From assembly GCF_000004825.1 (NCBI RefSeq), contig NW_008805071.1, forward strand, positions 1,116,001-1,180,000: a stretch of 64,000 nucleotides of DNA, given 5' to 3'. The notes beneath the pieces are model-generated. The model made no database searches and had not been told where the DNA came from. It was given only the letters and a program-made list of their open reading frames with translations. Numbering within the stretch: the first letter of the stretch is position 1; each line of letters starts with the position of its first letter. Source of the DNA: Heterostelium album PN500 (Eukaryota > Evosea > Eumycetozoa > Acytosteliales > Acytosteliaceae). Made by a program: the position numbers and the translations under genes. Below, piece by piece: positions 1 to 10,507 of this stretch.

Positions 1-1927
1 TGATGTATTATTCTTTTGAAGTTTTGAATCGATAATGGTGTTGCTGTTGGTGTTGTTGGTATTATTGCTATTATTCTTGTTTGCTTCCGATCTTAATTTG
101 TTTTTCTTCAACTTTTTGAAATAGAGATAAAGGAATGTCTGTGGTACGTGTATGTTTGTCATCTTGAGTTTATCGGCAAACTCAATGACCTCTCTTCTGT
201 TTTGACCTTTGATCTGGATGAAATACTTCTCCAACTCCTTGATATACTCTTTGGTGACGATGATTCCACTCTTCTCATACCAAACCTCGACCGTTCTATT
301 CAAGATTGCACCGATCTGATAGCCCAGCGATAACAATCCACCAATAGTCTTTACTGAGATCTCAAAGTTTAATGATGGTCTAGTATTAATAGTTGCATCC
401 ATAACCTAAAAACAAATTAATTCATCACGGGAATTATTATTATTAGTATAAAATATACATTTAAACAAACATAATAACAACATACTTCTCTATAGAAATA
501 AATATTGAATTGACCTTTATCAGTACGTCTTATACGAATCCAATTGGTTTTGTCAGCCTGTGAGATACCATCGATAGATTTGGGTGGGTAGAGATACATG
601 TCGGAGAAGATCTTCTTGACTGGTTTGACATCTTTGTTTAGCGATGTCAAGAATTGATCGAAATTCTCTTTGTGTGACTCGTACTTTGCTTTGCAAACAT
701 AGGTTGGTTCCACCACCTGACTCATTGGATTGTAAGATGAATGAATCTTTATCTTTGCTTGATCCAAATCTGGTTCTACAAATGCTTTAAACATTGGGAA
801 TACTACATTTGTAATTTGTAATAAAACATCCTATAATAATATATTGTTTTTAATATAATTATAATCAGTTTTGAAAAGTTCATATAAAAGTACAATTTGA
901 TATGTTTGTTTGTTTGATTGTTTGTTATTTACCTTTGTTGAACTCTTGGCAATAACAATATCTCTCATGATTCTCTTAATTAAATCGAGATGAACACCAC
1001 CAGTGATTGCAATACTAATATCCAAAAGTGGTCTGATCTTGGCACTCAGTGCATAGGAACCTTCGAGAATCAGCACTTTCGAGGCTGGCAATGTGACTCG
1101 TTTGATCTCAACTCTTGCAATACCAGTCTCCTTATGCTTGATAATGGTTGGTAAATCAACTGGTTGATTCTTTTTCAAATTATTAAGTGATTCCTAATAA
1201 TAATTAAATGTGAATGTGTGTGTGAAAATAAAAATAGAATTAGAATTAGAATTTTCCATATAAATTATTATAATTATTATTATAATTTAGAATAATATGA
1301 AATAACCAAAAAAAAAAAAAAACACTACTTACAACAACTTTATCATAATCAATTAAGATTGGATCATCGTAATTGTTATCTTTAACCATTTCTAGTTTGA
1401 CAAAATCCTGTAGATCGATGACCAATGCGTTGACGAGACCAGAGATCTTTTGGGCGAGTGTCGTCTTACCGGCACCGACTGGACCAGCGATACCAATGAC
1501 GATTCCACGTTGTGGGTCGGCCTCTGCCAACAACTCGATGGCACGAATCGCATGGAAAAATCCTTGATCGAACGACAATGTATTTGGCACTGTCTTTATC
1601 TCATATTGATTGGTCTTTGTGTTCATCTCTACAGTGATATCCAATTCCTCTTCATTCAACTTTTCTCTTGCAATACTAAAATAATAGATAGTTATAGTAA
1701 TTGGTAATAATTATAAGTAACTTAAATAAATGATCGATATCTAGTTATACATACGATCCATCAGATTCAATATCGGCATCATGCTTTGATTTCTTAACAA
1801 CAGCGGTTTTGGCGGCAGTGTTAGTAGTATTAGCTACTGTTTGTTCAGATTCTAAAGTTGCACTGGTTGGATTTACAACAAGTAAATGCTGAGTAAGATT
1901 TAAAATTCTATTATTAACTTTATCCAT
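1..1927 (-). CDS. Uridine kinase-like P-loop / CYTH (triphosphate tunnel) protein, TTM1/2-like, 3'-truncated by the window edge
   Basis: Five exons read on the minus strand: 1927-1755, 1675-1333, 1193-933, 830-486 and 405-<1; phases join exactly for about 509 codons. After a short Ser/Thr/Lys-rich leader comes a Walker A motif, GIAGPVGAGKTT, in exon 2, as in uridine kinase/phosphoribulokinase-like NTPases. It is followed by a CYTH-type region with VEIKRV in exon 3 and IRIRRTDKGQ in exon 4. The C-terminal block (exon 5) contains FEISVKTIGGLLSLGY, which resembles the region after the CYTH domain in plant TTM1/TTM2. Those plant proteins combine a UK-like P-loop with a triphosphate tunnel domain and act as pyrophosphatases on mitochondria. 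The activity here is inferred only from this architecture. The stop codon and any C-terminal membrane anchor lie outside the window. Introns are 79 to 139 bases long with GTAAGT, GTATG or GTAAAT donors. Confidence 0.85.
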
Positions 1928-2061
1928 ATTTTAATAATTATAATATAATAAAGTAAAATAAGAAATAAAACAATCTTTAAGAAAAAAGAAATATAAAAAT
2001 TATTGTTTTTGATTAACACTTTTTTTCGTTCCATCTTAACCACACTCACATTCAATTCAAT

Positions 2062-2062
<1 letters not shown>

Positions 2063-2096
<34 letters not shown>
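2063..2096. repeat. 34-base poly-A run
   Basis: Uninterrupted A run between the divergent-side flank of the kinase/CYTH gene and the RING gene; typical of dictyostelid intergenic DNA. Confidence 0.8.
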
Positions 2097-2100
<4 letters not shown>

Positions 2101-2295
2101 TAGAAAAATCTAAAAAATTTATATTTGCTTCATTCTTAATTGTTGATTTATGCATGTTATACAAATTTTGTTTTAAATTTTATTTGATAAATTTACATAT
2201 ATTATTTATATATTTATATGATTGGTTTTTTTTTTTAAAAACCATACAAGTAGAGGGAAGGGTTGCATTATTGTAACAAACAATCACCTTTTTTC

Positions 2296-3008
2296 TCATG
2301 AGAACATTCCACTGTTTTTAGTTTGTCTTCTCATTGATCTATCTTCATCTTCGTTGATGCCTTCCCTCTCTTTCTTTTCGTGCTCTGCTAGTATTCTTGA
2401 GTATGCATCGTATTCACTGTTGTTTGTTGGTAGTTGGGTTCTACAGTTTGGACAGTTTGAATGCATCTTTAACCATTGTGTTATACAATCTATTGAAATT
2501 TAAATAGATAAAGCAAATGTTAATGTTAGAGGTAAGTTTATCAAAGTGTTTGTTAAAAACACATACCAAAGTGATAGTAATGTTTACATGGAAGTTTGAT
2601 TGCTTCTGTATCAAGTGGGAATTCATTAACACAGATAGTACAATCACCTATTCTCTCTGAGAGTAGAAATAAAAATATGTTAAACAATTGTTAGTTTGAT
2701 ATATTCAATAATATAATATTGTATTTTTTGCTGACAGACAAACCTTTATTTCTTTTAGTAATGATAACTTCTTCAGTAAGTTCTTGGAATTGATATTCAG
2801 AGATTGGTGGTGTTGGTGTACTAATAAACATATATTATTAGCTAAGCAAATCTAACTTTATAGTATTAACAACAATAACATGATATATATAATTTGCGAC
2901 TTACTGCTTCATAATGAATTTTATTCTTTCGATATCCAATTCCTCATGATCGTCTTCACCAATGAATCGAATTCCATTGACGATATTATGAACGTTTTGA
3001 TCTGACAT
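2296..3008 (-). CDS. Small RING-H2 zinc-finger protein (probable E3 ubiquitin ligase)
   Basis: Four exons on the minus strand (3008-2905, 2820-2744, 2656-2567, 2489-2296) join in phase to give 154 residues with stop TGA. The exons are too short to stand out as long reading frames. The N-terminal half has no recognised domain. Exon 3 encodes DCTICVNEF followed by LPCKHYYHF, and exon 4 encodes DCITQWLKMHSNCPNCRTQL. Together these give the C-x2-C, C-x-H-x2-H, C-x2-C arrangement of a RING-H2 finger close to the RNF115/RNF126 type. RING-H2 proteins recruit E2 ubiquitin conjugases, so an E3 ligase role is likely; the substrate is unknown. The tail is charged, with no transmembrane segment. It is divergently arranged with glutathione synthetase across about 510 bases. 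Confidence 0.9.
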
Positions 3009-3519
3009 ACTATACTAACTACGATTTACTAATATTATTAAATAAATAAAAACGTATTAAATTATTAAATTATTATTGTAAAAGATTCTTTTTGATTAAA
3101 AATTTGGTTCTAAAAAACGATGTAACTTTAAAGAATTAATAAATTCTTTGTGTGAAAAGATGTTGTTTATGAAAACAATCAAATGACTCTCAAAATTATA
3201 AGAAGTTAAGAGAACCAAATGAATTCTAGAATGAAATTAATTTTTGAGCAATTTTTGAAATTTTTTTTAATATTTAGTTGCTTTAAAGTTGTGTGTGTTG
3301 CTGACTCAACCCAAAATAATTGATACGTGTAATTTTTTGTATAAAAATAGATAAAAAGATAGTTAGTCAAGTAAAGATAAGATAAACAACAATAATTATA
3401 AAATTAGATTAGTAACATTTTTTTGTAATAACATAAAATTAAAATTAAAATTAAAATTAAAATAAAATAAATTAAATTAAAATTAAAATAATAATATAAT
3501 AGAATAGTAATTAATTAAG
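3009..3519. promoter_or_regulatory. Divergent intergenic region with an AAAATT-type tandem tract
   Basis: This 511-base AT-rich gap separates the start codons of the RING-H2 gene (minus) and glutathione synthetase (plus), so it must carry both promoters. From about 3434 to 3490 there is a near-perfect tandem run of a six-base AT unit (AAAATT type) directly upstream of the glutathione synthetase ATG. I see no reading frame or RNA gene. Confidence 0.5.
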
Positions 3520-5212
3520 ATGTTGTCAAATAAAATAAATCAAACAACTATTAAAGAGATTGCAAAACAAGCAATAGATTGGTCGTTTGGACATTCTTTG
3601 ATTTTCGAAAAGAAGAAAACAGATCAAGAGAATGAAGTCGTACCATATCCAATCGTAACACACATTCCAATCTCACTACTACCAAACAGATTCCCAAAGA
3701 AACTGTACGGCACTGCAAATTCACTCGCCAAAGATTACAATGAATTGGTACATCAATTAAGTAGAAATTATAATTATATACAAGATACATTGAAAAAGTA
3801 TGGTGTGATTGACAATCCAAAATAAAATAGATAAGTTTACTAATATATTTTTATATATATATTAGTGTACAAGATAGTTTTACACAATCGCTATTAGAGA
3901 TTCATAGAGCTGTTAATAAGGAAGGTTTGCGACAAAGCGTTGAACTAGGTATTTTCCGATCGGACTATATGTTACATCAGGCCACTGACAACGAAGAGGA
4001 TTGGAAGTTGTATCAGGTCGAGTTGAATACTATTTCCTCATCGTTTGGATGTATCTCTACAAAGGTATCGGAGATGCACAAGTTCCTCATTGAATTCTAT
4101 GGACTTCAATCGCAATACCCACTGGCTAGTCTGCCAGAGAATCATGCCGACGTCGAATTCTGCAAGGCATTCGCCAAGGCATTCGAGTTGTACGGCAAGC
4201 AAGATGCCGTTGTAATGATAATAGTACAGCCGGACGAGCGTAACATATGGGATCAGAAAATGATTGGATACACTCTCTGGCAGAATCACAAGATCAGAAT
4301 GATCCGAAGAACTCTACAGGACATCAATGAGAGAGCTACTCTTCATCCTGAAACAGGTGCACTTTTAATGTATGTTTGTTTTGTTTTGTTTTGTTTTGTT
4401 TTGTTTTGTTTTGTATTTAGTTTGTTTAACATGTTATTGACATTCCTTACTTTGCTTTGGTGTTAGCGATGAAATGGAAGTTGCTATTTCATATTATAGA
4501 GCTGGATATACACCGAATGACTATCCAAGTCAGAAGGAATGGGATGCAAGATTGTTGGTTGAGAGATCACTCTCGATAAAGTGTCCTTCGATTGCCAATC
4601 ATCTCGTGGGCGCAAAGAAGATACAGCAGGCCATTGCCAAGACTGGAATTCTCGAGCAGTTGTATCAGCCGAGTGATAGCAGTGCAATTGGTCGTATGCG
4701 TGATAGTTTCACTGGATTGTATAGTCTTTCGAAGGAGGATATCGACAGATCGGTTGTTGAGCGAGCAATTCAACATCCTGAGCTCTTTGTTATGAAGCCA
4801 CAGCGAGAGGGTGGCGGCAACAATATCTATGGCGAGAACGTACGTACTTCACTCCAAACGATGTCCCCCGATGACTTGTCTTCCTACATCCTAATGGATC
4901 GTATCGTACCGAAAACCTTTAGCAGCTATATCATTCGTGAGAGAGAACTCCATGAAATCGAAGCACTCTATGAGTTGGGTATATTTGGTTTATATGTAGG
5001 GTATGTTATTAACATTATAAATCAATTTCGATAATCATTTAAATAGATACTAACTGGTAAACCATCTTTTTTTTTTCTTTTCAAATAGAAATGGTGATAG
5101 AATTGAATACAATGAAAATGGTGGTATTTTATTAAGAACAAAAACATCAACTTCCGATGAGGGTGGTGTAGCTGCAGGTTTCGCAGTTATAGACTCACCT
5201 ATTTTATTTTAA
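3520..5212 (+). CDS. gshB: Glutathione synthetase (eukaryotic type)
   Basis: Four exons, 3520-3797, 3866-4369, 4467-5000 and 5089-5212, join in phase to 479 residues, close to the roughly 474 of human GSS. The enzyme joins gamma-glutamylcysteine and glycine using ATP, the second step of glutathione synthesis in the cytosol. Recognisable family blocks are the N-terminal region around DWSFGHSL, the [10 protein letters not shown] block, the [12 protein letters not shown] block, and the glycine-rich ATP loop [17 protein letters not shown] in exon 3. The last exon supplies the C-terminal substrate-loop region ending in [12 protein letters not shown]. The second intron (4370-4466) starts with a TTTTG pentamer tract. 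The gene looks intact. It is convergent with the next gene, with a strong hairpin between them. Confidence 0.95.
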
Positions 5213-5542
5213 AATAATTTATAAATAGTTTGAATATAGTGATAGTACAATAATTATCAGCATATTTCTAAATTTAAAATCAGAGAGTCAACACCTTGTA
5301 CAAATGGTTTCTAGTAATAGTTTAATGTATTTTTAAACTTTTTTTTTTTTTTAGTTTAGTTTAATGTATTTTTATTTATTAAATTCCTACAATTGGTCCC
5401 AAGTAGGAATTTAATAAATAATATAAATATTTATCTCAAACTTTTATGTACAAAAATGGGGTTTTTTTTTGTTGTTTGGTATTGACATCAATGGCATTTA
5501 TAAAACTGATTGATTGTATTGAAAGTAACACTTTATTACTGC
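5213..5542. other. Convergent intergenic region
   Basis: A 330-base gap between the stop codons of glutathione synthetase (plus) and a secreted-protein gene (minus). It contains a direct repeat of the phrase TAGTTTAATGTATTTTTA near 5316 and 5355 and the perfect inverted repeat annotated separately. Both 3' untranslated regions must end here. Confidence 0.5.
5372..5421. terminator. Perfect 19-bp inverted repeat with 12-nt loop between convergent genes
   Basis: The left arm at 5372-5390 (ending AATTCCTAC) is exactly complementary to the right arm at 5403-5421 (starting GTAGGAATT). The loop at 5391-5402 reads AATTGGTCCCAA. It lies in the shared 3' region of two convergent genes, so either transcript would carry the hairpin. 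A role in 3'-end formation, or as a small-RNA precursor, is inference. It could also be the terminal inverted repeat of a tiny element. Confidence 0.45.
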
Positions 5543-6124
5543 TTAACATTTAACTGTGTAAGGGGGATTCTCATCTGTATTACATTGATTAGTGGTGTAT
5601 ACTGTTGGAATACAGTTACCACCATAACAAGTAACAACTTGTGCTTTTCCACCACCGAGACATTGGAAATTGGTACCTGAAGGTTCTTTGTAGCCATTGG
5701 TGTAGTACTGAAGGAATGATGTGCCCGTACAGGTATTGGTTTCGGTGTAATAGGTGTAAAATTGAATTGCTTTAGCAGGCATATTATTCTCAGTTGAGAA
5801 CACTACCGATTGTGGTAGATAAACATATTTAAGTGAGAAATCTTCAACCAAACTATTGAGAGCAAATACATATTGTTGGCCGACACTCTTGCAGCCCTGA
5901 GAGTAATAGGTCAGTGTAATATTGTCTTGATTCAAATCGGTCCACAGCAATTGAACGTCCAAATCAGATTCAAACTCCAAGCATTCTCCAAGTGGGAAAC
6001 TGTAACCTAATCCTTCTGGTGCACTACCACTACCTTTGGCATAGGGTGTTATATTTATAGTTTGAGCAGTACTTAAACTAAACAAGCAAAACAAACTTAA
6101 TAATAATGATAGAATGAATCTCAT
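5543..6124 (-). CDS. Small secreted cysteine-containing protein, unknown function
   Basis: Single-exon gene of 193 residues. The first 20 residues form a clear signal peptide (MRFILSLLLSLFCLFSLSTA) with a plausible cleavage site before QTINITPY. The mature part is about 170 residues with several cysteines (CLEFESD, CKSV, CTGT, CLGGG, CYGGNC, a C-terminal Cys), suggesting disulfide bonds, and a few N-glycosylation sequons. No membrane anchor or GPI-type tail is seen. I do not recognise a domain; it has the look of the many lineage-specific secreted proteins of dictyostelids. Codon usage matches its neighbours. Confidence 0.8.
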   Translation of the reverse strand: MRFILSLLLSLFCLFSLSTAQTINITPYAKGSGSAPEGLGYSFPLGECLEFESDLDVQLLWTDLNQDNITLTYYSQGCKSVGQQYVFALNSLVEDFSLKYVYLPQSVVFSTENNMPAKAIQFYTYYTETNTCTGTSFLQYYTNGYKEPSGTNFQCLGGGKAQVVTCYGGNCIPTVYTTNQCNTDENPPYTVKC

Positions 6125-6777
6125 CGTTAATTTATATATATGGTTGATATTTGTTGATTAAACAAAGATTTGTAAAAATGATAGTTATTTGTTTAAATAA
6201 AATCTTGATGCAACAACTATAGTTATTATGAATTTATAGTAAGATGATAGAACCATTTGAAGATTCTATTTTATAAAATAAATATCTTTTTAAAAAAAAA
6301 TCAAAAAAAAAGATATTTATAAAAATCAAGAGACTTTTCATTAGTTTTTTACAACTTTTGGAATCATTATCGGCTTTAAGATTCTTGTTCCAAACATCAT
6401 CTTAATTTAAGTTTTTGTTTGCTGAATAGTGCATACATTAAAGTTATTTTTGATAAAATTGAAGGAACTTCATCTTTGTTATTTGAATTGTTTTAAAAAA
6501 TATCTAGTTTATATTTTTTATCTGGTTTAAAATTTAAATAATATTTGATTGGGAATGAACCAACAAACCTTTTGTATCAAAAAAGAAAAATGAAATTAAT
6601 TGTCATCTATCTAAAGATCACCACAAATTACCCATTGCCATTTTTAAAAAAAAATGAACCTTGTTGAACACCACAATCTAATTAAATTTATCATTTTTAA
6701 TTCTCAAACTTCAGTTATTTTAAAAAGTTTAATTTAAATAGATCTATATACATTATTTTAATAAAAAGATAATAAAC
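6125..6777. promoter_or_regulatory. Divergent AT-rich intergenic region
   Basis: A 653-base gap between divergently transcribed genes (secreted protein on minus, TBL2-like on plus). It has A and T runs but no frame, repeat or RNA gene that I can support. Confidence 0.4.
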
Positions 6778-8150
6778 ATGGAATCAGAATATATAGAGTT
6801 GGCAATCGATCATTGGTATATAGTTTTACCATCAATCTTAATTGTGGCAATCATTGTAAATTTCATGTGTAAATCAAATACCAAGTCAACCAAAAAGAAT
6901 AATAAGAAAAATAAGAATGAAGTGAATGATCAATCAAAAGATAAAAATGCATCTACAACATCAACAACAACAACATCATCAAAGAGAAAGAATGTAAATG
7001 ATAATAATAATAAGAGTACAACAACTACTACTACAACCAATAATAATGTTTCATCGCCAAGTATAATGGGTGAAACAACTAACAAGTTGATTGAAAAAGT
7101 AATCAAAGCGATGACAATTAATCATAATGAGATAACTGGTTTCTCTGTATCCGGTGACAATGTTGCCTATTGTTGTAATGAGCGATTCATCAAGATTTTC
7201 AACTATCCATCGTTCTTTGATACCTCAAAGCAAAACGCTGTCAAATCCTATAATATTGCACTGCCGTTTGACTATGCGAGAAATATAGCTTGGCAAGGCA
7301 GTGATATCTATGCCACCCTCGAAGACAAACTCATCTCTTACACAGTCACCAATGAAAAGACACAAGATGGAAAGACCTACTTCCAACGTTGGTCAGTGCC
7401 ACTCCAACACAAAGTTCCAGTAACTTCACTCACCTCATCGTCACACGCAAACTATGTGATCTCATTAGATGGTAAAGTAAACAAATATTAATTTAGATTG
7501 AAACATAGTATACTAATATCAATTATATATATCCAGATTCAATTGTTAAACTATGGAGTACAAAAGGTGAGATGTTGACATCGTTTTCAACTGGACAGAT
7601 GAAGAATTATATGGCTGCGATGAGTGGACATGGAAAGTTCTTTGGTGTCGCCACTTTTGGTTCGGAGCTAAAGATCTGGGAAGTATGTTTGAAGCGTGAC
7701 GGTTCCTATGATAAATGTGTCAAGGCAATGTTGTTGACTGGCTACAAGAGTAGTATCTATTGTTTGTCGTTCGATCAGGACGACAGTCGTGTTGTGACCG
7801 GTGGCAAAGACGGTCAGATCAAGATGTGGGATCTCAATGTGCGTTACTCCGTAGGTGAAGACGCAAAGCTGCTCTACACACTGGCGAGCGACTTGCCATC
7901 ACCACCAACCATCGTAAGATTCTCACCGAGTGGACAATCCTACGTAATTGGCTGCGGTACACTCCTCCAATTCCGACAGACAGCAACTGGCAAACTACTT
8001 CACCAACTGGAAATCTCTGCGATTGCAGCCACCGAATTCAAATCAAATCACATCAGCTGGGCACAAACCAACAACAACAACGAAGACAGACCAATAATTG
8101 CAGCCGATCATCATCTTTATGTATTAAAAAATATTCTATCAAATATTTAA
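6778..8150 (+). CDS. TBL2-like WD40-repeat protein with N-terminal membrane anchor
   Basis: Two exons, 6778-7471 and 7537-8150, join in phase to 435 residues. Residues about 13-30 are a hydrophobic anchor (WYIVLPSILIVAIIVNFM), followed by a Lys/Asn/Ser/Thr-rich linker and then WD40-type blades. Strong family phrases are DSIVKLWSTKGEML, ELKIWEVCLKRDGSYDKCVKAM and DDSRVVTGGKDGQIKMWDLNV, which line up with animal transducin beta-like 2. TBL2 is an ER membrane protein linked to PERK signalling and ER stress; whether that function applies here is inferred. The polypeptide length and blade order match TBL2 well. It lies upstream of, and on the same strand as, the RNA helicase gene. Confidence 0.85.
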
Positions 8151-8704
8151 ATAGCAACAAAAAAACAAATAATAATATGTTTAATCAATTAAGTTAACTT
8201 CAAACAAACTGTTTAATTAAGAAGATTTATCGAAAGTTGGAAGAACTTGACTCGACTTTAGTTGACGGTTAGCTTAAAAAAAAATTGAATGTTTTTGTTT
8301 TGAGATAATTAAACTAACACACACCAACCACTTCACAATAATTTAATTTAATTAATTTTGATTTTTTGTTTTTTTTTTTGTACCATTTATTTATTTTTAT
8401 TTATTTTTTCACATTTTTTTGCAAAAATAGTTTTGATAAATCGTTCGCTCGGGTTTTTTTTTGACCTATTTTATTTTATACAATTATTTATTTGTATCAA
8501 TCCCTTTTTTTTTTTACTTTATTTATTACCTTTTTTAAAATATATTTTGCCAAACTATATATAATATTTATATAGAAGAAAGTATGTATTTAAAATCAGA
8601 TTTGATTTTTTAATCAGTAAAATAATGATGATAAACTAACATTTGTTGCTACTTTTTTCTTTCTTTTTTTTCTTATTTTCTTTTTTTCTTTTTTTTCATA
8701 ATAG
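8151..8704. other. Intergenic region with probable 5' leader intron end
   Basis: A 554-base T-rich gap between the TBL2-like gene and the helicase. The last bases before the helicase start codon are a long pyrimidine tract ending CATAATAG immediately followed by ATG, which looks like a splice acceptor of an intron in the 5' leader. The short frame at 8358-8564 is hydrophobic only because of T runs and is not credible. Confidence 0.4.
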
Positions 8705-10507
8705 ATGCCATCGACAATGACTAATAATAAGAGAAGATATGATGAAGAGGAGGAAGAAGATGTTCAATACGATAATCAAACACAAAAGAAACAAAGAGTA
8801 CAGAATATCACATCCTCATCATCGAACAACAACAATGAAAGTGATGAAGAAGAATCATCTACCACTACAGACAACAAAGTTTTGTCACCCGAAGAGTGGA
8901 GAAGAGAACACAACGTTAAAGTAGAGGGTCACATCAAACCAGACCCAATCCAATTTTTCAAAGATATCGAGATCCCAAAGATTTTCCAACCAGCATTCCA
9001 AACATTTACTAAACCCTCGGTTATCCAAGCACAAGCCTGGCCAATCGTTTCTACCGGTGCCGACTTGGTCGGTCTGGCCGCTACCGGTTCCGGTAAGACA
9101 TTGGCATTCTTGTTGCCCGCGCTGATGGAGATTATCAAGCATCCAAAGCGTAAGTACGGAGCTACTCCACTCGCGCTGGTCATGGCACCAACTCGTGAGC
9201 TCGCTCAACAGATCGAAGAGGTATGCAAGAACGTCGTCAAGGGAACTGCTATCCGTCAACTCTGTGTCTACGGAGGTACCGGAAAGGGACTGCAAGTGCG
9301 TAGTCTGCGTTCGGGTGTCGACATTATCGTTGGTACACCAGGTCGTCTCAACGATCTGCTCACTCCAAACCACTTGGAAACCGTCAAGTTCCTCGTGCTC
9401 GACGAAGCCGATCGTATGTTGGACATGGGTTTCATGCCACAGATCGAAAAGATCATCAATCAGGTGCCAAAGGAGCGTCAAACTCTGATGTTCTCTGCTA
9501 CATGGCCACGTGAAGTCGAGTCACTCTCGAATCGTTTCCTCAACAAGCCGGTTCGTGTCACCGTCGGTAACACTGAATTGTCGGCCAACATCAACGTCCA
9601 CCAACATATAGTCGCCACCACTGGCATGACACGTCCAGACGTCGCCAAGATGGTCGGTGAACAGATTCAAGAGATTCACAATCAAGACAAAAAGGATAAC
9701 TTGATCATCGTTTTCTGCAATCAAAAGCGTAATTGCGATCATTTCAGCGAGTATCTCTACAACGAGTTCCAAATGAACAGCGTCGTCATGCACTCTGGCA
9801 AGGAGCAATACCAACGTGAGCGTGGTCTCGCCAACTTTAAGAGCCATCGTATCCCAATTATGATTGCCACTGACGTTGCCGCGCGTGGTCTCGACATTCC
9901 CAACGTAAAGGCTGTCGTCAATCTCGATTTCCCAAACAACATTGAAGATTACGTTCACAGAATCGGTCGTACTGGTCGTGCTGGTAAGAAGGGTGATTCC
10001 TACAGTTACGTCAGTCGTGAAGATAACAACTTGAGAGATCTCGCCAAGATCCTCCAACGTGCCAAACAAGATATTCCACCTGCCCTCGAAGATCTACTGC
10101 AATACTCCAAGCAAGGTATCAATCGTTACGATGATAGACGTGGAGGTCGTAGTTTCGGTCGTGGCGGTGGTCGTGGTGGAGGTCGTAGCTGGGGTAATAA
10201 CAACGGTGGTGGTCGTAGCTGGGGAAATAACAATAGCAGTGGTGGTGGTCGTAGCTGGGGAAACAACAACGCCGGTGGTGGAAGTGAAGGTGGTAACAAT
10301 TGGAATAACAACAGTGGTGGAAACAGCAACGCTGGTCACTGGGAAAACAACAAGAACAATGCCGGAAGCTGGAACAAAAATAGCAACAGCACCGGCGGTG
10401 GAAGCTCATGGGGTAACAAAGGTGGAAACAGTCGTGGTGGATACGGTGGTGGTGGAAAGAGTTATTCAGGAGGTGGTGATTTCAACAATTCCAACTCAAA
10501 TTGGTAA
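8705..10507 (+). CDS. DEAD-box ATP-dependent RNA helicase, DDX5/Dbp2-like
   Basis: Uninterrupted 600-residue frame. All helicase motifs are visible in order: an upstream FxxP-type Q-motif region ending SVIQAQAWPI, motif I AATGSGKT, Ia PTRELAQQI, Ib TPGRL, II DEAD in VLDEADRMLDMGF, III SAT, IV IIVFCNQK, V ATDVAARGLD and VI HRIGRTGRAG. The N-terminus is acidic and Ser/Asn-rich. The C-terminal 120 residues are Gly/Asn/Arg-rich with RGG and SWGNNN repeats, as in helicases that phase-separate or bind RNA loosely. The block EEWRREHNVKVEG before the core is typical of the p68/Dbp2 class rather than DDX3. Likely roles are mRNP remodelling or ribosome biogenesis in the nucleus. Exon GC is markedly higher than the flanks, suggesting high expression. 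Confidence 0.93.
   Translation: MPSTMTNNKRRYDEEEEEDVQYDNQTQKKQRVQNITSSSSNNNNESDEEESSTTTDNKVLSPEEWRREHNVKVEGHIKPDPIQFFKDIEIPKIFQPAFQTFTKPSVIQAQAWPIVSTGADLVGLAATGSGKTLAFLLPALMEIIKHPKRKYGATPLALVMAPTRELAQQIEEVCKNVVKGTAIRQLCVYGGTGKGLQVRSLRSGVDIIVGTPGRLNDLLTPNHLETVKFLVLDEADRMLDMGFMPQIEKIINQVPKERQTLMFSATWPREVESLSNRFLNKPVRVTVGNTELSANINVHQHIVATTGMTRPDVAKMVGEQIQEIHNQDKKDNLIIVFCNQKRNCDHFSEYLYNEFQMNSVVMHSGKEQYQRERGLANFKSHRIPIMIATDVAARGLDIPNVKAVVNLDFPNNIEDYVHRIGRTGRAGKKGDSYSYVSREDNNLRDLAKILQRAKQDIPPALEDLLQYSKQGINRYDDRRGGRSFGRGGGRGGGRSWGNNNGGGRSWGNNNSSGGGRSWGNNNAGGGSEGGNNWNNNSGGNSNAGHWENNKNNAGSWNKNSNSTGGGSSWGNKGGNSRGGYGGGGKSYSGGGDFNNSNSNW

Noticed and set aside
8358-8564. Phe/Leu-rich 68-residue frame between TBL2-like and helicase genes
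   Set aside because: Composition comes from T runs in intergenic DNA; no protein character.
8885-9481. 198-residue minus-strand frame opposite the helicase core
   Set aside because: Same reason: codon bias of the real gene leaves the antisense frame open.
9521-10069. 182-residue minus-strand frame opposite the helicase, and other frames over the same exon
   Set aside because: Shadow of the DEAD-box helicase; all helicase motifs are on the plus strand.
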